A stretch of DNA of 64,000 nt from JAGLOK01 sp963675575 (GTDB taxonomy: Bacteria; Bacillota; Clostridia; Christensenellales; UMGS416), in assembly GCA_963675575.1 (NCBI GenBank), contig OY776378.1:372001-436000 (forward strand), given 5' to 3'. The notes below the pieces were generated by a model that worked only from the letters and a program-made list of their open reading frames with translations, ran no database searches and was not told where the DNA came from. Positions 36,105 through 44,508 of the stretch are shown here, piece after piece. Every line of letters begins with the position of its first letter. The stretch's first letter is position 1. Both the position numbers and the translations under genes were made by a program.

Positions 36105-36662
36105 ATGAAATTTTTTTCGACTATATTCTTGATATGCACAGTTATCACTTTGAGCGCGTGTGGAAATAAGACGCAGCCAGAGCTAAACAGTGAAACCAAA
36201 CCGTCGCAATATACAGTTGGAATCTTTACAGAAGATGATTTAATATTCAAAACAGATGGAACTGAGTTTCCGCTGGATACAGATGTTTCTCCATTGCTTG
36301 AGGTATTTGGCGAAGATTATACTTTGACCACTGCTCCAAGCTGCCTCTACGATGGTGAGGACAAAGTTTTTGATTATTCATTTGCTTCGATATTCACCTA
36401 TCCAAAAGATGGCAAAGACTTAATTGATGAGATATTCATATTTGATGGTAATTATCAAACAAACAAAGGTATAAAAATAGGTAGCACTTTGGGCGAAGTA
36501 AAGGCACAATACGGAGATGACGGCTATTGGGTGGATTTGTCATATTGTTATGTGCTTTCAGGTGATGCTGAAGATTTAAAAAGCCCTAAATTATTTTTTG
36601 ATTTATCAGACGACAAGGTAATTGGCATAAGTTTTTACGCAGCAAGCAACATTACCGAGTAA
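36105..36662 (+). CDS. Lipoprotein of unknown function
   Basis: 185 residues. Lipobox LSAC (Cys about 16) directly after a short signal, then a mostly beta globular domain. The domain contains IGSTLGEVKAQYGDDGYW, similar in style to small lipoproteins that measure ligand by a beta-meander, but no family is recognised. ATG 36105 has TGGAGA upstream; earlier in-frame ATGs at 36084 and 36093 would spoil the signal peptide. Sits between the L,D-transpeptidase and MBOAT genes. Confidence 0.75.
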   Translation: MKFFSTIFLICTVITLSACGNKTQPELNSETKPSQYTVGIFTEDDLIFKTDGTEFPLDTDVSPLLEVFGEDYTLTTAPSCLYDGEDKVFDYSFASIFTYPKDGKDLIDEIFIFDGNYQTNKGIKIGSTLGEVKAQYGDDGYWVDLSYCYVLSGDAEDLKSPKLFFDLSDDKVIGISFYAASNITE

Positions 36663-36680
36663 ACAAATACGAGGCACTAA

Positions 36681-38090
36681 ATGGTTTTTAGCTCTCCAAT
36701 ATTTTTGTTTATATTCTTGACGCTAGTTTTTTTGGTGTACGTAATTCTGCCCAAGAAAGCAAAAAACTATATATTAATTGCGGTAAGTCTAATTTTTTAT
36801 GCATGGGGCGAACCTGTATATATACTGCTTATGATAGGCTCGGTTGCAATGAACTATTTGCTTGCGCTGTTGATATCCTACAGACCAAAAAGCAAGATAT
36901 GGCTTGTTCTCTGCGTTATGCTAAATATCGGTGCATTATTTGTTTTCAAGTATTCGAATTTTTTTATAAACAATATAAACTCTCTGTTTGGCTTATCAAT
37001 ACTGATACCTGTTATAAGACTGCCTATCGGAATATCGTTTTTTACATTCCAAGCAATGAGCTATGTAATTGATGTTTATAGAGGCAAAAACCAAGCGCAA
37101 AAGAAGTTCAGCAACGTAATGCTGTACATATCCTTTTTCCCGCAGCTTATTGCGGGCCCTATCGTAAAGTATTATGACATAGCGGAGCAAATACAAAACA
37201 GAACTGAATCGCTGGATAAAATAGTTGCAGGGCTAAAAAGATTTACAGCAGGGCTTGCAAAAAAACTGCTTCTGGCAAACGCTATGGGCTATGTTGCCGA
37301 TAACGTATTTGCGCTTTTGCCTTCTGAAACCAACATACTAATCGCATGGATTGGCGCTGTAACTTATGCGCTTCAAATATACTTTGATTTTTCAGGATAT
37401 TCCGACATGGCAATAGGGCTTGCCAAGATATTCGGATTTGAACTAAAAGAAAACTTCGATTATCCATATACAGCAGGCAGCATAAGAACATTTTGGCGAA
37501 AATGGCACATTTCGCTATCTTCGTGGTTTAAGGAATACTTGTACATTCCGCTTGGAGGAAGCAGAAAAACCCCTAACAGGACGCTGGTAAATCTCATTAT
37601 CGTATTCTTTTGCACAGGTCTGTGGCATGGCGCTGAATGGACGTTTGTTGTTTGGGGTTTCTTTCATGGACTATTTATTATTCTGGAAAGAGCAGGGGTG
37701 ATAAAACCCGAAAAATTCAAGCCAAAATGGCTGGGCAATGTATATACTCTGCTTGTTGTGATAGTAGCATTTACAATTTTCAGGGCTGAAACGTTCTCTC
37801 AAAGCTATATCCTAATAGGAAAAATGTTTACAGGATTTACTTCAAACTTTGCGATAACGGCCTTTTTACGCGAAACCATAACCTTATCATTTACCGTATT
37901 TCTGGTTATTTCAATATTCGCATCAACGCCTATTGCAAAAAATTTATATATAAGAATTAAAGACAGCGGAAAAATTAACTCTGTTTTGTTTGAAAGCATT
38001 ACCATGACCATAACACTCGCAGTTTTAGTTTTGTGCATTATGATACTCGCGACAGAAACATATAATCCGTTTATATATTTCAGGTTCTAG
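36681..38090 (+). CDS. MBOAT-family O-acyltransferase (AlgI/DltB type)
   Basis: 469 residues with about 11-12 membrane helices, starting MVFSSPIFLFIFL. Core motifs: PIGISFFTFQAMSYVIDVYRG (shared by AlgI-like proteins), YFDFSGYSDMAIGLAKIFG, ENFDYPY, FWRKWHISLSSWF and the catalytic His region GLWHGAEWTF. Transfers an acyl (usually acetyl) group across the membrane to an extracellular polymer, together with the partner encoded 15 bp downstream. In this context a cell-wall or secreted polysaccharide is the likely acceptor (inference). Confidence 0.93.
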   Translation: MVFSSPIFLFIFLTLVFLVYVILPKKAKNYILIAVSLIFYAWGEPVYILLMIGSVAMNYLLALLISYRPKSKIWLVLCVMLNIGALFVFKYSNFFINNINSLFGLSILIPVIRLPIGISFFTFQAMSYVIDVYRGKNQAQKKFSNVMLYISFFPQLIAGPIVKYYDIAEQIQNRTESLDKIVAGLKRFTAGLAKKLLLANAMGYVADNVFALLPSETNILIAWIGAVTYALQIYFDFSGYSDMAIGLAKIFGFELKENFDYPYTAGSIRTFWRKWHISLSSWFKEYLYIPLGGSRKTPNRTLVNLIIVFFCTGLWHGAEWTFVVWGFFHGLFIILERAGVIKPEKFKPKWLGNVYTLLVVIVAFTIFRAETFSQSYILIGKMFTGFTSNFAITAFLRETITLSFTVFLVISIFASTPIAKNLYIRIKDSGKINSVLFESITMTITLAVLVLCIMILATETYNPFIYFRF

Positions 38091-38105
38091 AAAGGAGTAA
38101 GCATT

Positions 38106-39503
38106 ATGAAAAAAGCAATCAGTATCATATTCGTGTCGATATTTATTTTGCTATGCATTGCTCCTATTGTCGGCCTTATTTCCGGCTATCAAAATAATAA
38201 TGCTGAAAAAAGAGCTGTTAGTGAATTACCGAGTATAATAATCGATGGCAAAATTAATATGAACTTCACAAAAGAATTTGATGATTACTTTACACAAAAC
38301 TTCGCTTTCCGAGCCGATTTTATAACGATGTATGCAAAAATAAATAACGCATTATTTAAAAAGTCTGTATCAAGCAAAGTTATAATCGGGAAAGATGGTT
38401 GGTTATTCTTTGAACCTACCTTGAACGATTATCAAAGAATAAACCTGCTTACCGAAAACCAGATATACCGCGTTTGCAAAACTCTAGAAATTCAGAAGAT
38501 GTATCTTGATCAAAGTGGCATTGATTTTATTTTTGCTATCGCTCCCAATAAATCTTCAATATATAATCAGTATATGCCGAACAGATATTTGGTGTCAGAT
38601 GAAAAGAATAATGTCGAAATGCTATTTGAAGAGCTTTTCAAAAACCAATTTGATTATGTCGATCTTTATAAAGCTTTAAATAATCGTGATGATATCGTTT
38701 ATCATAAACTTGATACGCACTGGAACAACAAGGGTGCTTTGATTTCATATAATGAATTATTAAATGCAATACAAAATGTAAATGATGATTTCATTTACAG
38801 CACATACAATAATCTTGTTCCTGAAATAACTAAATCGTGGAATAGAGATTTAAGTGACATGTTATATCCGACTGCAAACATGCGGGACGAACAGTACATT
38901 TATGACATTCAAAAGCAATATTCCACAAGGCGAGCTATTAAATCATATGAGGATATGCTGATTGAAACCACTTGCGAAACGGGAATACTAAACCTTACCA
39001 TGTTCCGAGATTCTTTTGCGAACGCGTTGATACCAATCATGTCAAACGAGTTTTCACACATAACATATTCGCGCGCAACACCTTATGAGTATAGAAATAT
39101 CAATAGTGAAAACACGGATGTTGTGCTGCTTGAAATTGTAGAAAGAAATCTGCCGGATATAATCAAGCAAGCACCATTGTTGTTTGCTCCCGAAATTGAT
39201 TTGGACAGCAATGCTGAATTGGACAATATTGAAACCCACTTTGAAATAATTGAGCAGGATAAGTATTTGAGAATTACTGGCGTCGCAATTCCTGAAAAGT
39301 ATGAAAGCAATAAGAATTACGATATTTATGTTAGATTAAGCAGCACAAGCGGCAGTAAAACATATATCCCATTTCCAATTTTGGAGCAAGGTTATTTGGA
39401 GGAATTTCAGCAATACGGTAACACGGCATTCAGCACAATGATTGATTTGGACACATTTTATGACGAAGAGTTTCAAATAGAGATTATTGTTTTTGCTGGT
39501 TAA
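38106..39503 (+). CDS. DHHW/AlgJ-like O-acetylation partner protein
   Basis: 465 residues. N-terminal signal-anchor (about 5-25), EKRAVSELP-type segment, FTQNFAFR, VIIGKDGWLFFEP, the SGNH-like catalytic region with IAPNKSSIYNQYMPN and the Asp/His pair in KLDTHWNNKGAL, then TMFRDSFANALIPIM. This is the usual extracellular partner of AlgI-type MBOAT proteins and performs the final O-acetyl transfer. RBS AAAGGAG. Last gene of the plus-strand envelope cluster, converging on the VanX-like genes. Confidence 0.87.
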   Translation: MKKAISIIFVSIFILLCIAPIVGLISGYQNNNAEKRAVSELPSIIIDGKINMNFTKEFDDYFTQNFAFRADFITMYAKINNALFKKSVSSKVIIGKDGWLFFEPTLNDYQRINLLTENQIYRVCKTLEIQKMYLDQSGIDFIFAIAPNKSSIYNQYMPNRYLVSDEKNNVEMLFEELFKNQFDYVDLYKALNNRDDIVYHKLDTHWNNKGALISYNELLNAIQNVNDDFIYSTYNNLVPEITKSWNRDLSDMLYPTANMRDEQYIYDIQKQYSTRRAIKSYEDMLIETTCETGILNLTMFRDSFANALIPIMSNEFSHITYSRATPYEYRNINSENTDVVLLEIVERNLPDIIKQAPLLFAPEIDLDSNAELDNIETHFEIIEQDKYLRITGVAIPEKYESNKNYDIYVRLSSTSGSKTYIPFPILEQGYLEEFQQYGNTAFSTMIDLDTFYDEEFQIEIIVFAG

Positions 39504-39551
39504 AGGTAAATTTACTGCTTTATAACAGATATTTAGATGATTAATAAGTCA

Positions 39552-40739
39552 TTAATTTTCTGGAAACACAACATAGTCAGGCAAATCAGTAATTGGCTCC
39601 TCCAATGCTTTTTCTGCCATGAAGTCTTCATATTCGTCTTTTGGAATCCATGTCACATCTTTTGCCAAATCATAATCCAGCACCATAAATTGCGCCTTAT
39701 CCTCATCGTTGAAATGCCACCACTCGGTTGTTATGGTAGTAAATCCACATTCTTTCATGACCTTTGTCATGTAGTTCATGTTGCTGATTGCGGTCGATGT
39801 TCTTGCAGGATAGTCGAAAATATCGGGGTATTTTGCCAGAAATGCGTTATACTCAGCACTTCCAACGGTGTAAACCGAGATATCAGGAAAACTTCTAAGC
39901 GATGAAATATTAAAAGTGTGCATTTTTGAAGGCATCTCAATTTGATTGCCTGTATCAATTCTTTCAAGTGTAATGTCAACCGCCGCGCCCCTGTTGTGCG
40001 TCGATGGATTTACACTAGGATTTGCCACAAACCGACCGTCTTTAATTTCTTCATATAAATATACAGACACTGAGTATGGCCGGTATCCGTCAAATAGTCG
40101 TATTCTATACCCGTCCTTTGCAAATATCTCAGCCGCTTTAAGAAGTTTTTGAGCTGTGCTCTCTTGAATCAGGCATGCGCCCGCCGGATAAAGCACCTTG
40201 CCCATTACGTTGTCCTGTGATGCGAATGTCAGCCATATCTTTATATCAGGTATAATCGTCCTGATATCGACCATATTGCTTATATAAGTCGTGCCATCGA
40301 CTGTTGCTTCAAGTCTTGGAACGTATGCGTATTGTACTGCGACATCTGCAATGTATGCTGCAAAAACATATCCTTCAACTCCATTAAAATCAATCTTATG
40401 CCACACATCGCCCTGCTCCAATATAGTCACTGGGTCGCCGTTATTTAGCATGCCAAGTTTTTCCGTATTTGTACCAGGACCACGCCTTACAGAAAGCAAT
40501 GAAGTTTTATCGGACAAATTCACATATGGTATTGGTGTAGGCGCGGTCGTGGGTATAGGCGTGGATGTTGGCGGTGAAGAGGGTGTAAGCTTTGGTGTAA
40601 CTTCGGGCTCAACTTCAATAGACGCCAGTATATCTACGTCTTCTTTTGGCGTTATTTCTGCTTGTCCCGCACATGATGCAAGCAGTGAAAGTGCGAATAG
40701 CAGGAATATTATTGTAATTAGCTTTCTCATTCTATTCAA
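39552..40739 (-). CDS. SH3-domain lipoprotein with VanX-like D,D-dipeptidase domain (copy 1)
   Basis: 395 residues. Lipobox LLASC (Cys about 23), Pro/Thr linker, bacterial SH3 domain (about 75-135: LLSVRRGPGTNTEKLGMLN), and a C-terminal peptidase M15D domain with RLFDGYRPYSV, zinc motif STHNRGAAVDIT and EWWHFND. The domain cleaves D-Ala-D-Ala-type bonds; as an exported lipoprotein it more likely trims peptidoglycan stems than confers glycopeptide resistance. The first 8 bp overlap the end of copy 2, so the two are translationally coupled. Confidence 0.88.
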   Translation of the reverse strand: MNRMRKLITIIFLLFALSLLASCAGQAEITPKEDVDILASIEVEPEVTPKLTPSSPPTSTPIPTTAPTPIPYVNLSDKTSLLSVRRGPGTNTEKLGMLNNGDPVTILEQGDVWHKIDFNGVEGYVFAAYIADVAVQYAYVPRLEATVDGTTYISNMVDIRTIIPDIKIWLTFASQDNVMGKVLYPAGACLIQESTAQKLLKAAEIFAKDGYRIRLFDGYRPYSVSVYLYEEIKDGRFVANPSVNPSTHNRGAAVDITLERIDTGNQIEMPSKMHTFNISSLRSFPDISVYTVGSAEYNAFLAKYPDIFDYPARTSTAISNMNYMTKVMKECGFTTITTEWWHFNDEDKAQFMVLDYDLAKDVTWIPKDEYEDFMAEKALEEPITDLPDYVVFPEN

Positions 40740-41739
40740 AGACCACTTTCAACAAATCCGTCAGTACATAATCCGTTTTTTCGTATCTTTTATAGTCTAC
40801 GTCGTTAAAATGCCACCATTCGCTGCGTATGGATAAAAAGCCACTGTCCAACATAACATCTTCCACATAATCCATAAACCATTTCGAAAGTTCTAACATC
40901 TCAATGTTGTCTCTATTTGAATATTGGTTTAAGGTGTGAACAGGTGAAGGCATCTCATCCACAAGGTTTCCTTTTTTGTCTAAAATGGACATATCAACTG
41001 CTGCTCCTCTGTTGTGGACAGAACCACCCAGCGATGCTACATATTTCGAGCCTTTATATTTTTCAGCAAGTGCTGCAGTTACACTATAGGGTCTGTATGC
41101 ATCATATATTATTATTGTAAAGCCATTTTCCGCGAACTTTTTCTGTGCCTGCATAAGTTTATCTAGAGTGCTTTTCTGCATCATGCAGATATCTTCACCA
41201 TATGCATTATAGCCTAAAATGTTATCATCTTTAGCAAAAAGTAAATCTATTTGAATATCCTTTGTATACCTTCGGATATCGACTAATCCGCCGTCAGGTC
41301 CGGGAGCTACAGCGTACGCAGTATGTGCGGGCATGGTCTCTTTTTGATTGCGAACTTTAACATATTGCTTTTTGATGTACCCCATTTGGTCATTGTAGAA
41401 AACCTTATACCATACTTCGAGATCTTCCGCTATTGCAAAACCTGCTCCTATCGCCGCACCTACAATAATATCGGCTTTATCATTTGGCTCATTTCTGATA
41501 TAGGCATAAAACTCCTCTTGGACATCTACAACTTCAGCTATATCATATGTAGGTATGGGCGTTTCTGTTGGTTCTGGTGTGCTATCCGGAATGGGTGAGT
41601 TGGTTGCAATTGGTTTAATTATTGCAGTTGGTTCTGTCTGAGGATTATCTTCGTCATCATTGACAGCATATCCTTGTGTGGAGCATGAACAGCAAAACAT
41701 TAAAACAATAATTATTAAAATATAGGCTGTCGGCTTCAT
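40732..41739 (-). CDS. SH3-domain lipoprotein with VanX-like D,D-dipeptidase domain (copy 2)
   Basis: 335 residues, upstream member of the coupled pair. Signal with lipobox CCSC, Pro/Thr linker, SH3-like domain (EFYAYIRNEPNDKADIIVG) and M15D domain: IIYDAYRPYSV, SVHNRGAAVDMS, EWWHFND. Related to copy 1 but shorter in the linker. Likely transcribed from the promoter at 41784-41812. Cell-wall role as for copy 1. Confidence 0.88.
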   Translation of the reverse strand: MKPTAYILIIIVLMFCCSCSTQGYAVNDDEDNPQTEPTAIIKPIATNSPIPDSTPEPTETPIPTYDIAEVVDVQEEFYAYIRNEPNDKADIIVGAAIGAGFAIAEDLEVWYKVFYNDQMGYIKKQYVKVRNQKETMPAHTAYAVAPGPDGGLVDIRRYTKDIQIDLLFAKDDNILGYNAYGEDICMMQKSTLDKLMQAQKKFAENGFTIIIYDAYRPYSVTAALAEKYKGSKYVASLGGSVHNRGAAVDMSILDKKGNLVDEMPSPVHTLNQYSNRDNIEMLELSKWFMDYVEDVMLDSGFLSIRSEWWHFNDVDYKRYEKTDYVLTDLLKVVFE

Positions 41740-41783
41740 GAATCCTCAATCAAACTTCATTTAATAAGTCTTATACATTATGG

Positions 41784-41812
41784 ATTTTAACATATTAATA
41801 TGAATAAGACAA
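41784..41812 (-). promoter_or_regulatory. Promoter of the VanX-like pair
   Basis: On the minus strand: TTGTCT (41807-41812), 17-bp spacer, TAAAAT (41784-41789), 45 bp before the ATG. Same spacer and -10 as the envelope-operon promoter at 34963. Confidence 0.65.
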
Positions 41813-41974
41813 TTTGACCATGGGAATACGCAATTATGTTATTAAATATTCCAAGAGATTGCGATTGTATAGCAAGTGCAAAATTAAACGAAAAAATTGA
41901 AGCGATATCTCTAAACTAGGGTGCGGAATTACAACACACATTGAGTAGAGTGTTAAACGTTAAGGGGGAATAGA

Positions 41975-42003
41975 ATATCCGGCAAGTTGAACTTACCGGA
42001 TAT
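41975..42003 (-). terminator. Hairpin ending the small-protein array
   Basis: 14-bp stem with one mismatch (ATATCCGGCAAGTT / AACTTACCGGATAT) and a minimal loop, 17 bp past the lmo0937-like gene on the minus strand. The tail is not a clean U-run. Confidence 0.6.
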
Positions 42004-42019
42004 GACAAGTTTCCTGGTT

Positions 42020-42163
42020 TTACTTTCTTCCTCTAATAATTCTTATTAATACCACAATTATAGCGATTACAAGAAGGACATGAATGAACCCTCCAATAGT
42101 AACCGATGTGATAATTCCCAGAAGCCATAAAACTACGAGAACTGCCGCTATTATCCACAACAT
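42020..42163 (-). CDS. lmo0937-type small membrane protein (47 aa)
   Basis: 47 residues, short of usual gene-calling cutoffs. One or two membrane helices with MLWIIAAVLVVLWLLG, then SVTIGGFIHVLL and a basic tail RIIRGRK. This is the pattern of the lmo0937 (DUF5670) family, widespread tiny membrane proteins of unknown function often linked to stress or general regulons. RBS AAAGGAG 7 bp upstream confirms the start. Confidence 0.85.
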   Translation of the reverse strand: MLWIIAAVLVVLWLLGIITSVTIGGFIHVLLVIAIIVVLIRIIRGRK

Positions 42164-42240
42164 TTTTATCTCCTTTCGCAATTAAATGCTATCGGAAAAT
42201 CATCGTCCGGCAATAATTGCTTTTTTCATTTAAAATTTGA

Positions 42241-42402
42241 TTATTTTATCTTTCCGAATTCAATTAATAAACCAATTCCGCCGAATGCTATCTCAACAAT
42301 TTCAAGCAGCGTACTTGAATGGAAGAAGCTGACACCAATTAAACCTAAAAGACCGATTGCAATAAAGGCGATACTAAACACTAACAGCGCATGCTTTTTC
42401 AT
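42241..42402 (-). CDS. Small membrane protein (53 aa), tandem family member 1
   Basis: 53 residues: MKKHALLVFSIAFIAIGLLG, a short FFHSS turn, then LLEIVEIAFGGIGLLIEFG. Two hydrophobic helices joined by a turn with the pattern G-x-LG-h-x-G ... E-I-h-x-G-h-x-G. The same pattern occurs in the 58-aa protein at 42489 and in the N-terminus of the 128-aa protein at 42842, so the three are probably tandem duplicates. RBS AAGGAG. Function unknown. Confidence 0.75.
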   Translation of the reverse strand: MKKHALLVFSIAFIAIGLLGLIGVSFFHSSTLLEIVEIAFGGIGLLIEFGKIK

Positions 42403-42488
42403 TTTAAATACTCCTTATATTTGATATGTTGTAATAGAAAGTTGCTACACAAAAAGATTGTTGTAGCTTTGTTTGTTAGTTGATTGTA

Positions 42489-42665
42489 TTATTCTGCTTT
42501 AGGACGTCTAAGGGCATAAAGTAAGCCGGCAATACCCAAGATTGTCTCGATAATTTCCAGTCCTACATTAGAGTCGAAGAACTGAACGTTGCCAATCCCC
42601 AGAATACCGATAAAGAGAAAAATTATACTGAAAAGAAGTAACATTCCTTGTCTAAAATTCTTCAT
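42489..42665 (-). CDS. Small membrane protein (58 aa), tandem family member 2
   Basis: 58 residues: hydrophobic helix with FIGILGIGNVQFF, then NVGLEIIETILGIAGLLYAL and a charged tail RRPKAE. Same two-helix pattern as its neighbours. Start is the ATG preceded by AGAAGGTG; a longer frame upstream has no RBS. Confidence 0.75.
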   Translation of the reverse strand: MKNFRQGMLLLFSIIFLFIGILGIGNVQFFDSNVGLEIIETILGIAGLLYALRRPKAE

Positions 42666-42841
42666 AATTTCACCTTCTAAATTAAATTGTTTATATGTCC
42701 TTTGATTCAACTAAAAAATCCTATATTTAAAACTAATAACCAAATTTAATATTACGTTTCTGTTTATTAGACAACAGCATCTCTCGAATGCTTTTTTTGC
42801 AATATTAAATTTTCCCATATCACAGTTTTTTTGATATTGCC

Positions 42842-43228
42842 TTAATACTGAGAATTATTCTCTTTTCGTTGCTGTTCATTTTCTTTACGCTGCTGTTCAT
42901 TATCTTTTCTTTGAAGTTCATTTTTGTCTTTAAGCTGATTACTGTTTTCTTTCCGCAATTGATCATTTTCTTTAGTCTTTTGGTTATAGTTTTCTTTTCT
43001 TTGTTCAGAAATGTCTTTTCTTTGTCGGGCGTTCTCTCTGCTTTGATGGTTGTTTGCTTGATTATTTCGGGCATATACCCCAAACAAAAAGCCAATGCCA
43101 CCAAGCACAATTTCTCCGATATTAACATAAACTATATCGGTTTTGAACATGGGCACCACGCCTGTAATACCCAGAATACCAAGTGCCAAAAATGCTAAGC
43201 CCAGAATTACGTTCATCGTTTTTGCCAT
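42842..43228 (-). CDS. Two-helix membrane protein with charged coiled tail (128 aa), tandem family member 3
   Basis: The N-terminal 55 residues repeat the two-helix pattern of the neighbours (LALGILGITGVVPMF then IGEIVLGGIGFLFGV). The C-terminal 70 residues are entirely polar and made of short repeats of the type QRKEN/QLKDK/QQRKEN with roughly 7-residue spacing, predicting an extended coiled coil. The tail may sit on the cell surface or in the cytoplasm; orientation cannot be read. RBS AAGGAG. Confidence 0.75.
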   Translation of the reverse strand: MAKTMNVILGLAFLALGILGITGVVPMFKTDIVYVNIGEIVLGGIGFLFGVYARNNQANNHQSRENARQRKDISEQRKENYNQKTKENDQLRKENSNQLKDKNELQRKDNEQQRKENEQQRKENNSQY

Positions 43229-43276
43229 TTAAATTCAACTCCTTTTTTAATAAATATTAGTTTGAATATGTTTATT

Positions 43277-43492
43277 TCAACCAATTTTGTTTTTGAAAGA
43301 TTTTGCTGTTTTCGCAACATTACTCTTGAATTTATCCACTTTTTTTTCTGTTTTGCTGTTAAATATCTTAGCTTTACCTTCAACTTTATCTTTAAATTTA
43401 TCCGAATTTTTTTCTGCCTTGGCCTCTAAGCCATCGACTTTTCCATTTATTTTACCAAAAAAATTGCGGTTGCTATTTTTATAGTTTTTCAT
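43277..43492 (-). CDS. Lys-rich amphipathic helical protein (71 aa)
   Basis: 71 residues, no membrane helix. Dense in Lys, Asp, Glu and regularly spaced Phe/Val (KFKDKVEGKAK, KKVDKFKSNVAKTAKSFKNK), giving an amphipathic helix with about 11-residue periodicity, as in LEA-like or CsbD-like stress proteins. RBS AGAAGG. First gene of the minus-strand small-protein array. Family assignment is tentative. Confidence 0.65.
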   Translation of the reverse strand: MKNYKNSNRNFFGKINGKVDGLEAKAEKNSDKFKDKVEGKAKIFNSKTEKKVDKFKSNVAKTAKSFKNKIG

Positions 43493-44164
43493 AATATACC
43501 TTCTTTCATTTCATTTATGTTATATGCTTCATATTATTTTGGGAAATAGATTGGGAAATCATCGATTTTTTTGGGTACTTTGTATTTTTCCGGTTTTATT
43601 ATGGATTTTGCGAGAGCGCTCCTGCCAAGTGGCCAGACCAAGAATAATGAAAATCTTTTTTAAAATTATCATTTAAATTACCTCTTTCATTATTGTTATT
43701 GGTGCAGTATTTGCTTTATTTGTTTTATGTTCGTTGCAGAAATTTTGTTTCTTGTACCGTTACAACAATCAGCTTTTCTGGCACTTTCACTATTTTTTCG
43801 ATTAAAAGTTTGACGTTAAGGATTAAATTGCATATAGTGACAATTAATCCCACACAATGAGTTTTTTGAAGCAATTACTTTCCACAGCATAGAATAGTTT
43901 TTTAGAGAGAGAAAAAGAACTTCATTCCTTTACATGTACTATTTATGAAAAGGGTGAAATTGAATTGATTTGACATGTTTCATGTTCAAAATATTTGAAA
44001 ATCAATATACATTTTTTCGTTTATATTAATTATGGATATAAATTGAATATAAAGTAGAGAAAGAACAAATGAACTGTTTGTAGGCAATGTTACCAGCTAA
44101 TTTGTGAAGACTTATAGCTTTGTAGGACGTTGTGATTTCTATTTGTCTTTATGTAAAGTAACAT
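43493..44164. other. 670-bp region with at most a tiny ORF
   Basis: Upstream region of the small-protein array. On the minus strand, an AGAGG-preceded ATG near 43675 opens a 37-codon frame (MIILKKIFIILGLATW...). An overlapping +1 frame ends with IKPEKYKVPKKIDDFPIYFP, which looks protein-like, so a short decayed or frameshifted gene may have existed at about 43548-43680. Nothing else is supported. Confidence 0.3.
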
Positions 44165-44192
44165 GCTTTGATAATGCTGTAATTATCAAAGC
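44165..44192 (-). terminator. Hairpin directly after the orphan antitoxin gene
   Basis: Perfect 11-bp stem GCTTTGATAAT / ATTATCAAAGC with a 6-base loop, ending 3 bp beyond the antitoxin stop on the minus strand. It closes the transcript before any toxin gene. Confidence 0.65.
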
Positions 44193-44194
44193 GG

Positions 44195-44476
44195 TTATTC
44201 CACATTGCTTCTTAAGCTTTGAATGGTGTAATTTTTTCTGATTCCCTTCCTGGGTAAAGATTCTATAACCTTGACAAAATCTAATTCCTCTAAACTTTCC
44301 AGATATTCAATGATATCAGAAAGTCTTTCGTACTCTGCTAATGAAAACAATACGGCATCAGCTTGATTATTTTTCATAATAAAAATCTTGCCAAGCTCTT
44401 CAGCTTTATCTCGGCAGGTTTTATAATTCCTTATCATTTCAGAGTTTGATACTATTGCGCTTGTATGAACTTTCAT
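44195..44476 (-). CDS. Orphan Phd/YefM-type antitoxin-like protein
   Basis: 93 residues. N-terminal Phd/YefM fold: SAIVSNSEMIRNYKTCRDKA, then GKIFIMKNNQADAVLFSLAEYERL, the classic pattern of a beta-strand pair followed by the 'eYe.l' helix. These proteins bind DNA as dimers and neutralise a RelE/Doc toxin by the C-terminal tail. No toxin gene precedes or follows: a terminator sits 3 bp downstream. It may be solitary, act on a toxin elsewhere, or work as an autoregulated repressor. Strong own promoter at 44509-44537. Confidence 0.8.
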   Translation of the reverse strand: MKVHTSAIVSNSEMIRNYKTCRDKAEELGKIFIMKNNQADAVLFSLAEYERLSDIIEYLESLEELDFVKVIESLPRKGIRKNYTIQSLRSNVE

Positions 44477-44508
44477 TTAGACTCCCTATTGTTTTCTTTT
44501 ACAGATAT

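Noticed and set aside
40291..40836. 181-codon plus-strand open frame
   Set aside because: Antisense to the two VanX-like genes, whose minus-strand frames have lipoboxes, SH3 domains and zinc motifs.
39552..41739. Vancomycin resistance cluster
   Set aside because: VanX-like domains are present but exported and SH3-linked, and no VanA/VanH ligase or VanRS genes are nearby.
42820..43128. 102-codon minus-strand frame overlapping the 128-residue protein
   Set aside because: It is the out-of-frame reading of the QRKEN repeat DNA; the 128-residue frame has the RBS and the membrane helices.
44195..44476. Complete toxin-antitoxin pair
   Set aside because: No toxin-sized frame with RBS on either side of the antitoxin-like gene, and a hairpin follows directly.
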